Source: GCA-002731945 sp913047775
Lineage (GTDB): Bacteria; Pseudomonadota; Alphaproteobacteria; MED-G09
DNA length: 64,000 nucleotides
Assembly (NCBI GenBank): GCA_913047775.1
Contig: CAJWUE010000001.1
Location: forward strand, 1 to 64,000
Direction of reading: 5' to 3'
Both the position numbers and the translations under genes were made by a program. The notes below the pieces were generated by a model, which was given only the letters and a program-made list of their open reading frames with translations, ran no database searches and was not told the origin of the DNA. Shown here piece by piece: positions 18,147-27,522 of the stretch. Positions within the stretch are counted from its first letter, which is position 1, and each line of letters starts with the position of its first letter.

Positions 18147-20268
18147 AAAGAAATTCTTCCCATTTATTCTCATCAAAAACATTTATGCTGAGTTTATTAG
18201 CTTGCTCTACCTTTGAAATTGTAGGTTTTACACCTGTTATAATAAAATCAGTTTTTTTAGAAATACTCGATACAACTTTTGCTCCAAGCGATTCTATCCT
18301 GACCTTCGCCTCTGCCCTACTCATTCCGCTTAACGTTCCTGTAATAACTATTCTTTTTCCTGATATCTTGCTATCAGATTCAATCTTCTCGTAGTCCCTA
18401 ACCGTTACACCTGATGCTAATAAATTCTTCACAAGATTACGTGTCTCAGTTCTATCAAAAAAAGTTTGCAATGATTCTACCACTTTACCACCAATCCCAT
18501 CTAGGGATTTCACTTCATTCAGTTCCTCGGAAAGAGAAATATTGGAAAACACTGAAACCATCTTTTTGAGAGAGACAAAATGGCTAGCGAGAAGAGAGGC
18601 TGTTGATGACCCCAAGTGCCGTATTCCTAAAGCAAAGATGAATCTATCCAACTTTATTTCTTTCTTATCTTCAATTGCCTTGAATAGTTTTATTGCACTA
18701 TCTTTTATAGTATTGATCTTTGATTTTGATCCTGAAGTATAGATCCATATATTCGGGGGGTTATCCCTATATTTTTTCTCAAGAGAAAAGATATCAATAG
18801 GATCTTTAATCAGACCCATATCAAAATAATCATTAACCTGCTTTTCACCAATACCATCTATATCGAAAGCCTCTTTTGAAACAAAATGCTTTAGTCTTTC
18901 CTTTGCTTGAGATGAACAAGAAAAACCGCCAGTGCAGCGAATATATTTTTCATAGGACATTTTTTTTCCATCTTTATCGGACAACAACTCTTTTTCTGCG
19001 GGGGACCCACAAACAGGACATTTTTCAGGAATCTTGATTTCTCTTAAACTGTCCTTCCTTTTTGATTTAATAACCTCGATCACCTGGGGAATGACATCAC
19101 CTGCCCTCTGAACCCAAACTTTGTCACCAATTCGGATATCCTTTTTTTGTATATCTTCATAATTATGCAAACTGGCATTTGAAACCACCGCCCCTCCAAT
19201 CATAACCGGTTTCAATCTTGCGACAGGAGTCAGTACTCCTGTTCTTCCTACCTGAATGTGAACATCAATGATCTCTGAAGCTGCCCTTTCAGAAGGAAAC
19301 TTGTGAGCAATTGCCCAACGTGGGTGGTGGTCAGTTGACTGGAGTCTTTCTCTCCAGTCAAGTCTATTTAATTTGTAGACAATTCCATCAATGTCATAAC
19401 CAATATCTATTCTTTTTCTGAGTATTTCATCGTAATATTTTTCCAATGATTTTAGAGAATCATGAACTGTTGATAAAGGATTAACTGGTAATCCTAAATC
19501 ATTGAAATTATTTATTATATCACTATGTTTTTCGTATAATAATGGAGATATTCTACCCCAACTATATGCAAAAAAACGTAATGGTCTTTTAGATGTTTCC
19601 ATTGGGTCAAGTTGTTTTAAAGATCCTGCTGCAGCATTCCTCGGATTCTTAAACAAATCTTTTCCACTCTCTTCTTGTAATCTATTCAATTCATCAAAAT
19701 CCTCATGGGAAATATAAACTTCTCCCCTGACTTCAAGAACTTTAGGAGCTTTCTTTTCGTTAATTTTTTTTGGTATATCTACAATCGTTTTCAAATTCTC
19801 AGTAACATCTTCACCATAAGAACCATCCCCTCTCGTCGCCCCAAGGACCATTTTGCCTTCCTCGTATATTATTGTTGCAGATAAGCCGTCAATTTTAGGT
19901 TCAGCAACAAACTCAATCTGCTGATTCTGATCAAGCATTAAAAAACTACTAAGGCTATCAATCCAACTTTGAACTTCATTTAGATCTTTTGCATTTTGAA
20001 TAGACAACATAGGTATAGAATGTTTTACCTTATTGAATTTTTCTAATGGCTTTGCGCCAACTAAATCAGTTGGTGAATTTTTTCTCTTTAATTCAGGAAA
20101 TTCTTTTTCAATCTCAGTAGCGCGTCTGAATAACTTGTCAAATTCTGTATCTGAAATTTGAGGATCGTCATCTAGGTGATATTTCTGGTTATGAAACTCT
20201 AATTCTTTGTAGAGCTTAACAAGTTCTTTTTGTGAATCTTTTTTTTTGATTTTCTGATCGATATTCAT
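18130..20268 (-). CDS. ligA: NAD-dependent DNA ligase
   Basis: A 712-residue bacterial LigA that seals nicks in replication and repair. It has the Ia domain (HNQKYHLDDDPQISDTEFD), the adenylation domain with catalytic Lys125 in EPKIDGLS, an OB fold, a zinc finger (CPVCGSP ... CTGGFSC), HhH motifs (DIDGIGEKQ, ALGIRHLG, SLDGIGGKV) and a C-terminal BRCT domain at about 635-712 (SGKRIVITGTLSGMSR). It is the last gene of the lpxC-bamD-ligA tail of the division cluster, 11 bp after bamD. In many alphaproteobacteria recN sits between bamD and ligA; it is absent here. Confidence 0.96.
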   Translation of the reverse strand: MNIDQKIKKKDSQKELVKLYKELEFHNQKYHLDDDPQISDTEFDKLFRRATEIEKEFPELKRKNSPTDLVGAKPLEKFNKVKHSIPMLSIQNAKDLNEVQSWIDSLSSFLMLDQNQQIEFVAEPKIDGLSATIIYEEGKMVLGATRGDGSYGEDVTENLKTIVDIPKKINEKKAPKVLEVRGEVYISHEDFDELNRLQEESGKDLFKNPRNAAAGSLKQLDPMETSKRPLRFFAYSWGRISPLLYEKHSDIINNFNDLGLPVNPLSTVHDSLKSLEKYYDEILRKRIDIGYDIDGIVYKLNRLDWRERLQSTDHHPRWAIAHKFPSERAASEIIDVHIQVGRTGVLTPVARLKPVMIGGAVVSNASLHNYEDIQKKDIRIGDKVWVQRAGDVIPQVIEVIKSKRKDSLREIKIPEKCPVCGSPAEKELLSDKDGKKMSYEKYIRCTGGFSCSSQAKERLKHFVSKEAFDIDGIGEKQVNDYFDMGLIKDPIDIFSLEKKYRDNPPNIWIYTSGSKSKINTIKDSAIKLFKAIEDKKEIKLDRFIFALGIRHLGSSTASLLASHFVSLKKMVSVFSNISLSEELNEVKSLDGIGGKVVESLQTFFDRTETRNLVKNLLASGVTVRDYEKIESDSKISGKRIVITGTLSGMSRAEAKVRIESLGAKVVSSISKKTDFIITGVKPTISKVEQANKLSINVFDENKWEEFLSTTEE

Positions 20269-20279
20269 AAGGGTGCTTA

Positions 20280-21050
20280 TTAAGGAAAACGTTTGACTAA
20301 CTCATAACTGTCCTTATACCACTGACTATTTGGGAAATTATATCCTAAAACAGAAGCAGTAGCCTTTGCCTCTTCCATTAGGCCCAACGAGATATATGCC
20401 TCAACAATTCTATGAAGAGCCTCAGGAGTATGGCTTGTTGTCTTGTAGTCAACCACAACACTTCTGAAACGATTGATCGCAGCAAGAAATGCGCTTTGTT
20501 TTAAATAATATCTACCAATATACATTTCCTTCCCAGCAAGATGGTCCATAGTCAAATCTACTTTCATTTGTGCGTCTCTTGCATAATCTGTTTCAGGATA
20601 GCGCCTAATGATTTCTATAAAGGACTCTAAGGCCATTTCGGTTATTTTTTGGTCTCTTGCAACATCAGAAATACGTTCATAGTAGGATTGACCAATAAGA
20701 TAGTAAGCGTAAACAGCATACTTATTACCCGGATGTAATGATATAAATCGCTGCGCAGAAGAAATAGCTTCATCATACTTATTTTGTAAATAATAGGTAT
20801 AAGCTGACATCAACATTGCCCTTCGTGCCCAAGAAGAGTAAGGGTGCTGCCTTTCAACTTCATCGAACTCAAAAGCGGCCTGTTGATAACGTCCCCTTTC
20901 TAGATTATAGAGCGCATTGTTGTATATTGCCTCTAAGGTCCTTTCCCTGTATTCCGGTCGTCCATCGTTACTTGAACAAGAAATTAGGAGTCCAAAAATT
21001 ATTATAAATAAACTATTTTTAACAAAATATTTAATGTTCAGATTGATCAT
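20280..21050 (-). CDS. bamD: Outer-membrane assembly lipoprotein BamD
   Basis: A 256-residue lipoprotein of the BAM complex that inserts beta-barrel proteins into the outer membrane. The signal peptide ends in the lipobox LLISC, so the mature protein starts at about Cys25. TPR repeats follow (LYNLERGRYQQAAFEFDEVERQHPYSSWA, YYLQNKYDEAISSAQRFISLHPGN, and two more). Its place downstream of lpxC links lipid A synthesis and outer-membrane protein assembly to division, as in other alphaproteobacteria. Confidence 0.94.
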   Translation of the reverse strand: MINLNIKYFVKNSLFIIIFGLLISCSSNDGRPEYRERTLEAIYNNALYNLERGRYQQAAFEFDEVERQHPYSSWARRAMLMSAYTYYLQNKYDEAISSAQRFISLHPGNKYAVYAYYLIGQSYYERISDVARDQKITEMALESFIEIIRRYPETDYARDAQMKVDLTMDHLAGKEMYIGRYYLKQSAFLAAINRFRSVVVDYKTTSHTPEALHRIVEAYISLGLMEEAKATASVLGYNFPNSQWYKDSYELVKRFP

Positions 21051-21115
21051 TATGTAATTATATTACTAAAAGAATAAAAGAGCTATACGAAGCTTATTAA
21101 AAAAAATAAAGGAAA

Positions 21116-22096
21116 TTAAGCAACGTCGACATCACGCTCAATATTCAGATTATGATTATCGCCCAACTCAATGATTTCATAAGAGTCTTTATTTGCAAAT
21201 AATTCCTTAAGCAGCAAATTATTTGTGTAGTGACCACACAAATAACCTGAGTATTTTCCTTGGATTCGGTAACCGGAAGTAAATAAATCTCCAACCACAT
21301 CAAGGAGTTTGTGACGAACAAATTCGTCTTTGTGTCTTAATCCTTCAGAATTAATAACCTCATCATTATCTATAACTATACAATTATCGAGACTTCCTCC
21401 AAGTCCTAGCCCTAAAAACCTCAATGCCTCAACATCTTTCATAAAACCAAACGTACGAGCGCTAGAAGCAAAATCTTTAAAGCTATCATTCTCCATAGAG
21501 AAAGAAATTGTCTGTTTTCCGATAACCTTATCAGAAAAATCTATGGAAACAAAAAAATCCATACCCTTGCTAGGCTCTAAATGACAAATTTTATTTCCAT
21601 CACTGATGGAAATTTTATCAAGAATCTTTATAAACTTTCTTTTTATAGGAAGGCTAACTATTCCTGCTTCTTCAATTAATTTTATAAATGGAAGAGAACT
21701 TCCATCCATAATTGGAACTTCGTCTCCATCAATTTCAACCTCGATATTATCTATACCCGAACCACATAAAGCTGCCATTAGGTGTTCTATTGTAGATACC
21801 TTAGAACCATCATTGTTTTCTATAGTTGTACAAAAGTTTGTATCCGAAACATTATCATATCTTGCTTTTACGGTTCTTTCAGATTGGTCTGCATCAATAT
21901 CTTTTCTTACAAAAACTATTCCAGAGTTTTCTTTAGCTGGATTTAAAATAAAACTTATATCATCACCTTTGTGAAGACCAATACCTGAAGATGAAACTGA
22001 TTTAGCAATTGTGGTTTGCCAAGGATAAAAACCTGAAGCTTCCATAAAATTACAATCCATTTTTGGGTATTTAATTCGGGAATCTATTGTAGACAT
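21116..22096 (-). CDS. lpxC: UDP-3-O-acyl-N-acetylglucosamine deacetylase
   Basis: A 326-residue zinc amidase catalysing the committed step of lipid A synthesis. The zinc-ligand motif is STIEHLMAALCGSGIDN (His105). The second metal motif is FVRHKLLDVVGDL (His and Asp), and the general-acid His lies in LCGHYTNN. The fold-specific DGDEVPIMDGSS is intact. The N-terminus has about 20 residues more than typical before FYPWQTTIAKSV, so Met18 (22045) is a possible alternative start. A 127-bp gap with an inverted repeat separates it from ftsZ, suggesting separate control. Confidence 0.95.
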   Translation of the reverse strand: MSTIDSRIKYPKMDCNFMEASGFYPWQTTIAKSVSSSGIGLHKGDDISFILNPAKENSGIVFVRKDIDADQSERTVKARYDNVSDTNFCTTIENNDGSKVSTIEHLMAALCGSGIDNIEVEIDGDEVPIMDGSSLPFIKLIEEAGIVSLPIKRKFIKILDKISISDGNKICHLEPSKGMDFFVSIDFSDKVIGKQTISFSMENDSFKDFASSARTFGFMKDVEALRFLGLGLGGSLDNCIVIDNDEVINSEGLRHKDEFVRHKLLDVVGDLFTSGYRIQGKYSGYLCGHYTNNLLLKELFANKDSYEIIELGDNHNLNIERDVDVA

Positions 22097-22148
22097 TCAT
22101 ACTTCCTTATTGTCACTCTTTTTAAATTTTATTGAGTAGCCTCTAGTA

Positions 22149-22175
22149 ATACCATTTTAGTTAACAGTGGTATTC
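22149..22175. repeat. Inverted repeat in the ftsZ-lpxC intergenic region
   Basis: AATACCA (22149-22155) and TGGTATT (22169-22175) form a 7-bp inverted repeat around a 13-nt loop containing GTTAAC. There is no T-run after either arm, so it is not an obvious terminator. It overlaps a possible lpxC promoter on the minus strand (TTGGCT, 17-bp spacer, TAACTA). It could be an operator or an RNA stem in the ftsZ 3' end or lpxC leader. Confidence 0.35.
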
Positions 22176-22223
22176 CTTTAAGCCAAATAAAAGATTGTGT
22201 CGTTTTGTAACGATTAGATTTGA

Positions 22224-23588
22224 TTAATTATTTTTTTTTCTTTGAAAGGCAGGTATTTCTAACTGGGAATCAAGATCATCATCATCAATGTTATCAAAAC
22301 GATCACTCTTAAAAAGGGGAACCCCATCATCATTTTCCCATTCTTCTGGTTCTGTAATATTTTCATTTAAATTCGCATCCTGATCTTCGTCCACTTCCAT
22401 TTCCTTATCAACAGATACATCTAAATCATTCTCTTCAATACCTCTGTAATTCTCATCTTTTCTTGGTGTTTCTGGTGGAATTTGGCGAACTTCGAGCTCT
22501 ACTGATCGGATTGCATCATTAGCGCTCTCACTCTCATCAGTTGTCTGATCATTTTTCTGATCTAAAATAGGGCTTTCTTCTAGATTAACTATTTTGTCTT
22601 CACCACCAGTCTCATTAGTCATTCCAGTAGCTACCGTAGAAACTATTATCTCATCACCTAGGTCGTCATCTTCAAAAAGTCCTGTTATGATTTCGCAATC
22701 CTGATTATGATTTTGATCTTTTACTGCATGTACAGCTGAATCCATTTCAGCTAGAGTTATTTCCGTGCTAGCCGTTATAGATATAAGCAACCCTTGAGCA
22801 TCTCTTAAATTTACTTCATCTAGCATTGGGTTTGATATTGACATTTCTGCCGCCCTAACAGATCTGTTTTCACCTGAAGATTTTCCAACCCCGAAAGAGG
22901 CCTTGCCAACAAATGCCATTACCGTTTTTACATCTGCAAAATCTATATTTATTCTTCCTTTCTGTACAATTAGGGAGCTAATTGCAGACACCCCATCATA
23001 CAATGTACGATTTATGATCTCATTGCATTCATTAAAATTTGTTTCAATATTAGCCACTCTGAAAACATTTTCATTAGGAACGACTATCAAAGTATCAACA
23101 CATTTGGATAATTCTTTTACACCTTCCTCAGCCATTTTCATTTTTTTCGTACCATCAAATCTCCAAGGGGTTGTCACAACACCGACAGTAAGAATGCCCA
23201 TTTCCTTTGCTATTTGAGCAATTATCGGGGCAGCTCCTGTTCCTGTTCCGCCCCCCATACACGCAGAAATAAAAATCATATTAATGCCTCTTAGATGATC
23301 TTTAATTTCTTCAGCAGATTCTTGAGCAGCCTTCTTTCCAATCTTAGGGTCAGCTCCAGCTCCTAAACCTCTGGTAATTTGGGATCCAATTTGAATTCTT
23401 GTTGTATTTTCTTGAAGAATATTTTCTTCTAGAGCCTGTGCATCAGTATTAACCGAATACAAATCAACACCCGTAAGGCCACATTTAATCATTGTTCTTA
23501 GAACATTTCCTCCTCCTCCTCCAACTCCGAGTACAGCTAAACGTGGTTTTAACTTCTCAGCTTCAGGCGCAGATAGTTCAATAGACAA
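22224..23588 (-). CDS. ftsZ: Cell division GTPase FtsZ
   Basis: A 454-residue bacterial tubulin that polymerises into the Z-ring. The nucleotide-binding core shows GVGGGGGNVL at 21-30, the tubulin signature GGGTGTG at 112-118, and the T7 loop region INIDFADVKTVM. An acidic, Asp/Glu/Asn-rich linker of about 120 residues follows residue 320. The last residues contain the conserved C-terminal peptide LEIPAFQRKK that binds FtsA and other partners. It is the last gene of the division block, 69 bp after ftsA. Confidence 0.96.
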   Translation of the reverse strand: MSIELSAPEAEKLKPRLAVLGVGGGGGNVLRTMIKCGLTGVDLYSVNTDAQALEENILQENTTRIQIGSQITRGLGAGADPKIGKKAAQESAEEIKDHLRGINMIFISACMGGGTGTGAAPIIAQIAKEMGILTVGVVTTPWRFDGTKKMKMAEEGVKELSKCVDTLIVVPNENVFRVANIETNFNECNEIINRTLYDGVSAISSLIVQKGRINIDFADVKTVMAFVGKASFGVGKSSGENRSVRAAEMSISNPMLDEVNLRDAQGLLISITASTEITLAEMDSAVHAVKDQNHNQDCEIITGLFEDDDLGDEIIVSTVATGMTNETGGEDKIVNLEESPILDQKNDQTTDESESANDAIRSVELEVRQIPPETPRKDENYRGIEENDLDVSVDKEMEVDEDQDANLNENITEPEEWENDDGVPLFKSDRFDNIDDDDLDSQLEIPAFQRKKNN

Positions 23589-23657
23589 TTTCTTCTCCTA
23601 TATCAGATACTTATACTTCAACTGATTCTTAATTATAAACAAGGGAAAGAAAGCGTT

Positions 23658-24950
23658 CTAAAACCCTGTTCCCATTAAATTTTTAATAATTTTCTGAGTA
23701 AAACTAGACCTTTTTTTTAAGTGCTTCAGTTCATTTTTTTTTTGATCAAGTGAATGAATTATTACACCAGCACATGAAGAAAAGCCAGGTCCTGAGGTAT
23801 TTTCAGATAAACCCCCTAATTTCTTAGGCATTCCCAATCTAACACTACAATCTAAAACCCTTTCTGCAATTTCAAGACTCCCTGTTAGATGAGTTGTACC
23901 GCCTGTTAATACAACATTTCTTCTTGCAATTTCAGAATATCCTGAATTCTCAATAGCATGTAACGACATCTCAAGAATTTCTTCATATCTGGGTTTTATA
24001 ATTGTTATCAAGTCACTTAATTTAAATGACCTTCGCGAACTAGATTTTTCTTCTAATTGTGGTATTTCATAAAATTGTTCCGTATCATTTGAACCAAATA
24101 AAGTGCTCCCATATAGATTCTTTATGCCTTCAGCATGTTCAAAAGGTGTCGAAAGTCCTTTAGCAATATCATTAGAAATATACCATCCACCAATTTTTAT
24201 GGATTTAGTATAAACAACAGTTCCTTCAAAGAAGATTGATATAGAAGTTGTCCCTGATCCTATATCTATACAAACTGAACCCAAATCTTTTTCATGCTCA
24301 TGAAGGCAAGCTAATCCTGAAACATAAGGCTCTGCAAGGATATCTAGGATATCAATATGACAATTATGAATTACATTTTCAATATTCATAGTAGGGTTAT
24401 TACTTGATGTAATGAGAGTTAATTCTATTCCTAGAATATCTGCAATTAATCCAGTAGGATCAGGAACATTTCTGGCACCATCAACAAAGAATTTCGAAGG
24501 AATAACATGCAGAACTCTTTTATCACCTATATTTAGGTTTTTTCTTGCATTTTTTATTACTGCGTCAACATGATCCTGATTAACCACCCTTTCGGACACA
24601 GGAATTCTTCCTGATAAGATTGAACTTTTAATGTGACTGCCTGAAATAGATATATAGGCACTACTTACCTCTGCAGATGCTTCATTTTCTGCATTATCGA
24701 GAGCTAATCTAACTGATTTTTCGGCCTCAGATGGATCAATAATTAATCCGTTTTTTATTCCTTTCGATTGGCAATAACCTGCCCCTATGATTCTAGCCGC
24801 TCTTCTTTCGCGCGTTACTTGATCAATTCTTGCAATAAAACAAGCAATTTTATCTGACCCTAAATCAATTGCCGTCACCAGTCCTTTAGACCGATTATTT
24901 TTTCTAGCGTCTCCCATAAAAAGATCGTTTTGAAAAGTCTCTTTATTCAT
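23658..24950 (-). CDS. ftsA: Cell division protein FtsA
   Basis: A 430-residue actin-like ATPase that anchors FtsZ filaments to the membrane and recruits late division proteins. ATP-binding motifs are TAIDLGSDKIACFIA (phosphate 1), SVCIDIGSGTTSISIF (phosphate 2) and NVVLTGGTTHLTG (adenosine). The C-terminus has a basic-amphipathic end (SFTQKIIKNLMGTGF) that fits the membrane-targeting helix. The start overlaps the ftsQ stop by 8 bp, which implies coupling. Confidence 0.95.
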   Translation of the reverse strand: MNKETFQNDLFMGDARKNNRSKGLVTAIDLGSDKIACFIARIDQVTRERRAARIIGAGYCQSKGIKNGLIIDPSEAEKSVRLALDNAENEASAEVSSAYISISGSHIKSSILSGRIPVSERVVNQDHVDAVIKNARKNLNIGDKRVLHVIPSKFFVDGARNVPDPTGLIADILGIELTLITSSNNPTMNIENVIHNCHIDILDILAEPYVSGLACLHEHEKDLGSVCIDIGSGTTSISIFFEGTVVYTKSIKIGGWYISNDIAKGLSTPFEHAEGIKNLYGSTLFGSNDTEQFYEIPQLEEKSSSRRSFKLSDLITIIKPRYEEILEMSLHAIENSGYSEIARRNVVLTGGTTHLTGSLEIAERVLDCSVRLGMPKKLGGLSENTSGPGFSSCAGVIIHSLDQKKNELKHLKKRSSFTQKIIKNLMGTGF

Positions 24951-25689
24951 TGATTAGCCTTCTAGGCGACTTATCAGTTGCAATTTTTCCCCTTATCTTC
25001 ATATCTATTTTTTTGTGTCCATATTCAATAAATTTATATTCTTTTAAATACCTCTTTAAATCAAAGAGCGATTCGCTGATATCTCCTGTAGGTAATTTGA
25101 CTAATACTTGATCATCAATATAAATATCCCATCTTCTTTTTGCTATTAAAATTGCATATTGAAGCCTAGAGGCTATGTCGGGATGATCGTCAAGAGCCAG
25201 AATAAGTTCACTGATTTTGCTATCTGCTTCTTTACCTTTAACTAAAAGGAGATCCTCAAAGACTTTTTGACCTGTAACGTTCTCAATGTGGTAACCGTCT
25301 CTATCAAGAACAATCTGTTCCTTATTAAATTCCCAAATTGCAGAAGGCTGATACTCTTCAATAACCACTAACAGGCTATTTGGTAGATTTCTGTTGATGC
25401 TTACATCTTTAACCCAAGGCACGCTCAAAACGTTCTGTCGAATATCATTTAAGTTGAGATTAAATAACGGATCTCCGACCTTTAAATTAATTGAAGAGAT
25501 AATTTCTCCTCTGCTTGACCTATTCCTACCAATTAATTTAATTGACTCTAATTTAAAGACTTTATTGGCGCTCTCATTAAATTGCTCCAAAAGAACACTA
25601 CCATTAAAATAAAACAAGTAGACAAATAATGAGAAAAATAAAAAGATAATACTGAAAGAAATATAAAAGTAGCTCCTTATCTTCCGCAT
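24943..25689 (-). CDS. ftsQ: Cell division protein FtsQ
   Basis: A 248-residue bitopic division protein: a short basic cytoplasmic tail, one transmembrane segment (FYISFSIIFLFFSLFVYLFYF) and a periplasmic POTRA domain (FKLESIKLIGRNRSSRGEIISSI) followed by the FtsQ domain (WVKDVSINRNLPNSLLVVIEEYQPSAIWEF). It links the cytoplasmic FtsZ-FtsA ring with FtsI/FtsW. It overlaps ddl by 13 bp and ftsA by 8 bp. Confidence 0.92.
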   Translation of the reverse strand: MRKIRSYFYISFSIIFLFFSLFVYLFYFNGSVLLEQFNESANKVFKLESIKLIGRNRSSRGEIISSINLKVGDPLFNLNLNDIRQNVLSVPWVKDVSINRNLPNSLLVVIEEYQPSAIWEFNKEQIVLDRDGYHIENVTGQKVFEDLLLVKGKEADSKISELILALDDHPDIASRLQYAILIAKRRWDIYIDDQVLVKLPTGDISESLFDLKRYLKEYKFIEYGHKKIDMKIRGKIATDKSPRRLINE

Positions 25690-26603
25690 GATGCGTCCTT
25701 AATTATTAAGTTAACTAAATCAACATAACTAATACCTTGCCTTAAGGCTAATTCTGGAACTAAAGAAGTCTTAGTCATGCCTGGCTGTGTATTAACTTCA
25801 AGAATGTACAAAGATTCTTTTTCATTCAAACTCCTTCCAAATATAAAATCTGCCCTTGTAATACCTCTACATCCAATTAAATTATGGCTTTTAATAGTCA
25901 TTTCCCTTGTTTGATTGTAAATCAGTTCAGGAATGGGAGCAGGAATTAGGTGAGTGGAGCCTCCCTCACAATACTTAGAATTATAGTCGTAGAAGTTGTT
26001 TTTCGTTTTTATTTCCATGACCATACTAGGTTTGTTATCTATAACCGCACAAGTAAGTTCCCTTCCTCTAATATATTCTTCAATAATAACCTTTTCCCCA
26101 AAATCCCAACAACTAAGATCGTTAAGAAAATTAATTCTATCTGATTCACCATGAATTGTGTAAACGCCAAGACTGGAACCTTGGCCGATAGGCTTAATTA
26201 CAACAGGATAATAGAATTCAAAAGTTTCAATCTCTTCTATATCTATTAACTTGAAGTTAGGAGTTAATAATTTATTTCTATTAAAAATATTTTTTGAAAT
26301 AGCTTTATTCATAGCAACTTCTGAAGAATTAATTCCCGAGTGTGTGTAAGGAATATTGTGTTCTTCCAAAATTCTTTGAATTTTTCCGTCTTCACCACCA
26401 GGACCATGAAGAGCGTTGAAACATAAATCCGGTTTTGCGCTTATAATTTTAGTTACGAAATTACCCCTACAATCTAACGATGAAACCTTATAGCCTATTT
26501 CAGCTAAAGCTTTTTCTATATATTTTCCTGATTCAAGGCTTACCTGCCTTTCGGCTGATTCTCCTCCTTTTAATACTAAAATATGAGAACTTTTATCTAT
26601 CAA
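25677..26603 (-). CDS. ddl: D-alanine--D-alanine ligase
   Basis: A 308-residue ATP-grasp ligase that makes the D-Ala-D-Ala dipeptide used by MurF. Motifs include the N-terminal LKGGESAERQVSLESG, FNALHGPGGEDGKIQRILEEHNIPYTHSG, PVVIKPIGQGSSLGVY and the C-terminal metal-binding EVNTQPGMTKTSLVPELA. It lies between murB and ftsQ and overlaps both, the standard dcw position. Confidence 0.95.
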   Translation of the reverse strand: MIDKSSHILVLKGGESAERQVSLESGKYIEKALAEIGYKVSSLDCRGNFVTKIISAKPDLCFNALHGPGGEDGKIQRILEEHNIPYTHSGINSSEVAMNKAISKNIFNRNKLLTPNFKLIDIEEIETFEFYYPVVIKPIGQGSSLGVYTIHGESDRINFLNDLSCWDFGEKVIIEEYIRGRELTCAVIDNKPSMVMEIKTKNNFYDYNSKYCEGGSTHLIPAPIPELIYNQTREMTIKSHNLIGCRGITRADFIFGRSLNEKESLYILEVNTQPGMTKTSLVPELALRQGISYVDLVNLIIKDASCGR

Positions 26604-27522
26604 GATGTTGGCCTACAATTCTTATTTCCCATTCCAAAGTAATCCCCGAACAGGAAAAAACTTTCTCAATAATTGTATTTCCTAAATCCTCAAAATCTTT
26701 TGCTGTTGCTTCTCCATTATTGATTAGGAAATTACAATGTTTTTTCGATACTTCTGCTCCTCCAATTTTTTTCCCCTGCATCCCTGCTTCTTTTATAAGC
26801 TCCCAAGCCTTTTTTTCTGTAGGATTTTTAAAAGTGCTACCTCCGGTCGCATAACCTTTTGGTTGTGATATTTCTCTACCTGAATTAATTTTTTCGATTA
26901 GTGATCTAATTTTTTCTTTTTTAGAGGGTTGTCCTTGGAAAATTGCTTCTATAAGGATTTTACCCTCTGATAATTTTGTTCCTCTATATAAAAAACCTAT
27001 TTCATTCTTAGTTAATACAGATATTTTACCTTTTCTATCAATAAATTTACCCTCTAAAATAATATCCTTAATCTCTTTTCCATAGCACCCTGCATTCATT
27101 GCAACAGCACCGCCTATACTCCCTGGAATGCTTGATAAAAACTCTAATCCTCCTAACTCGGCACACATTGCTTGATAAGAGAGGTTCTTATCAAGTATTC
27201 CAGCACCCGCTGAGATCTGATCTCCTTTTAAAAGATTAATTGGCAAGAAATTTGGTGGTATTAAAATTGTTACGCCGGATAAGCCTCCGTCGCGAATAAG
27301 CACATTTGATAATCTACCAAAAACGTTGATATTTATTTTAGGTGAAAGAAATGAAAGAAAATGAGAAAGGTCTTCAAGATTATAAGGGATATACAAACAC
27401 TCTGCAGGCCCGCCAACTTTTAACCAAGACAAGTTTTCTAGAGATTTATTAAATAATATCTTTCCTTTTAACTTCGCAAGGTCATTACCGCCTGGAAAAA
27501 ATTTATCCTTTTTTATAGTCAT
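26593..27522 (-). CDS. murB: UDP-N-acetylenolpyruvoylglucosamine reductase
   Basis: A 309-residue FAD enzyme that reduces UDP-GlcNAc-enolpyruvate to UDP-MurNAc. FAD-binding landmarks are NVFGRLSNVLIRDGGLSGV, LEFLSSIPGSIGGAVAMNAGCYG and the catalytic region GYATGGSTFKNP; the end KKHCNFLINNGEATAKDFEDL is typical of type IIb MurB. The start overlaps the murC stop by 4 bp (ATGA type). Confidence 0.94.
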   Translation of the reverse strand: MTIKKDKFFPGGNDLAKLKGKILFNKSLENLSWLKVGGPAECLYIPYNLEDLSHFLSFLSPKININVFGRLSNVLIRDGGLSGVTILIPPNFLPINLLKGDQISAGAGILDKNLSYQAMCAELGGLEFLSSIPGSIGGAVAMNAGCYGKEIKDIILEGKFIDRKGKISVLTKNEIGFLYRGTKLSEGKILIEAIFQGQPSKKEKIRSLIEKINSGREISQPKGYATGGSTFKNPTEKKAWELIKEAGMQGKKIGGAEVSKKHCNFLINNGEATAKDFEDLGNTIIEKVFSCSGITLEWEIRIVGQHLDR

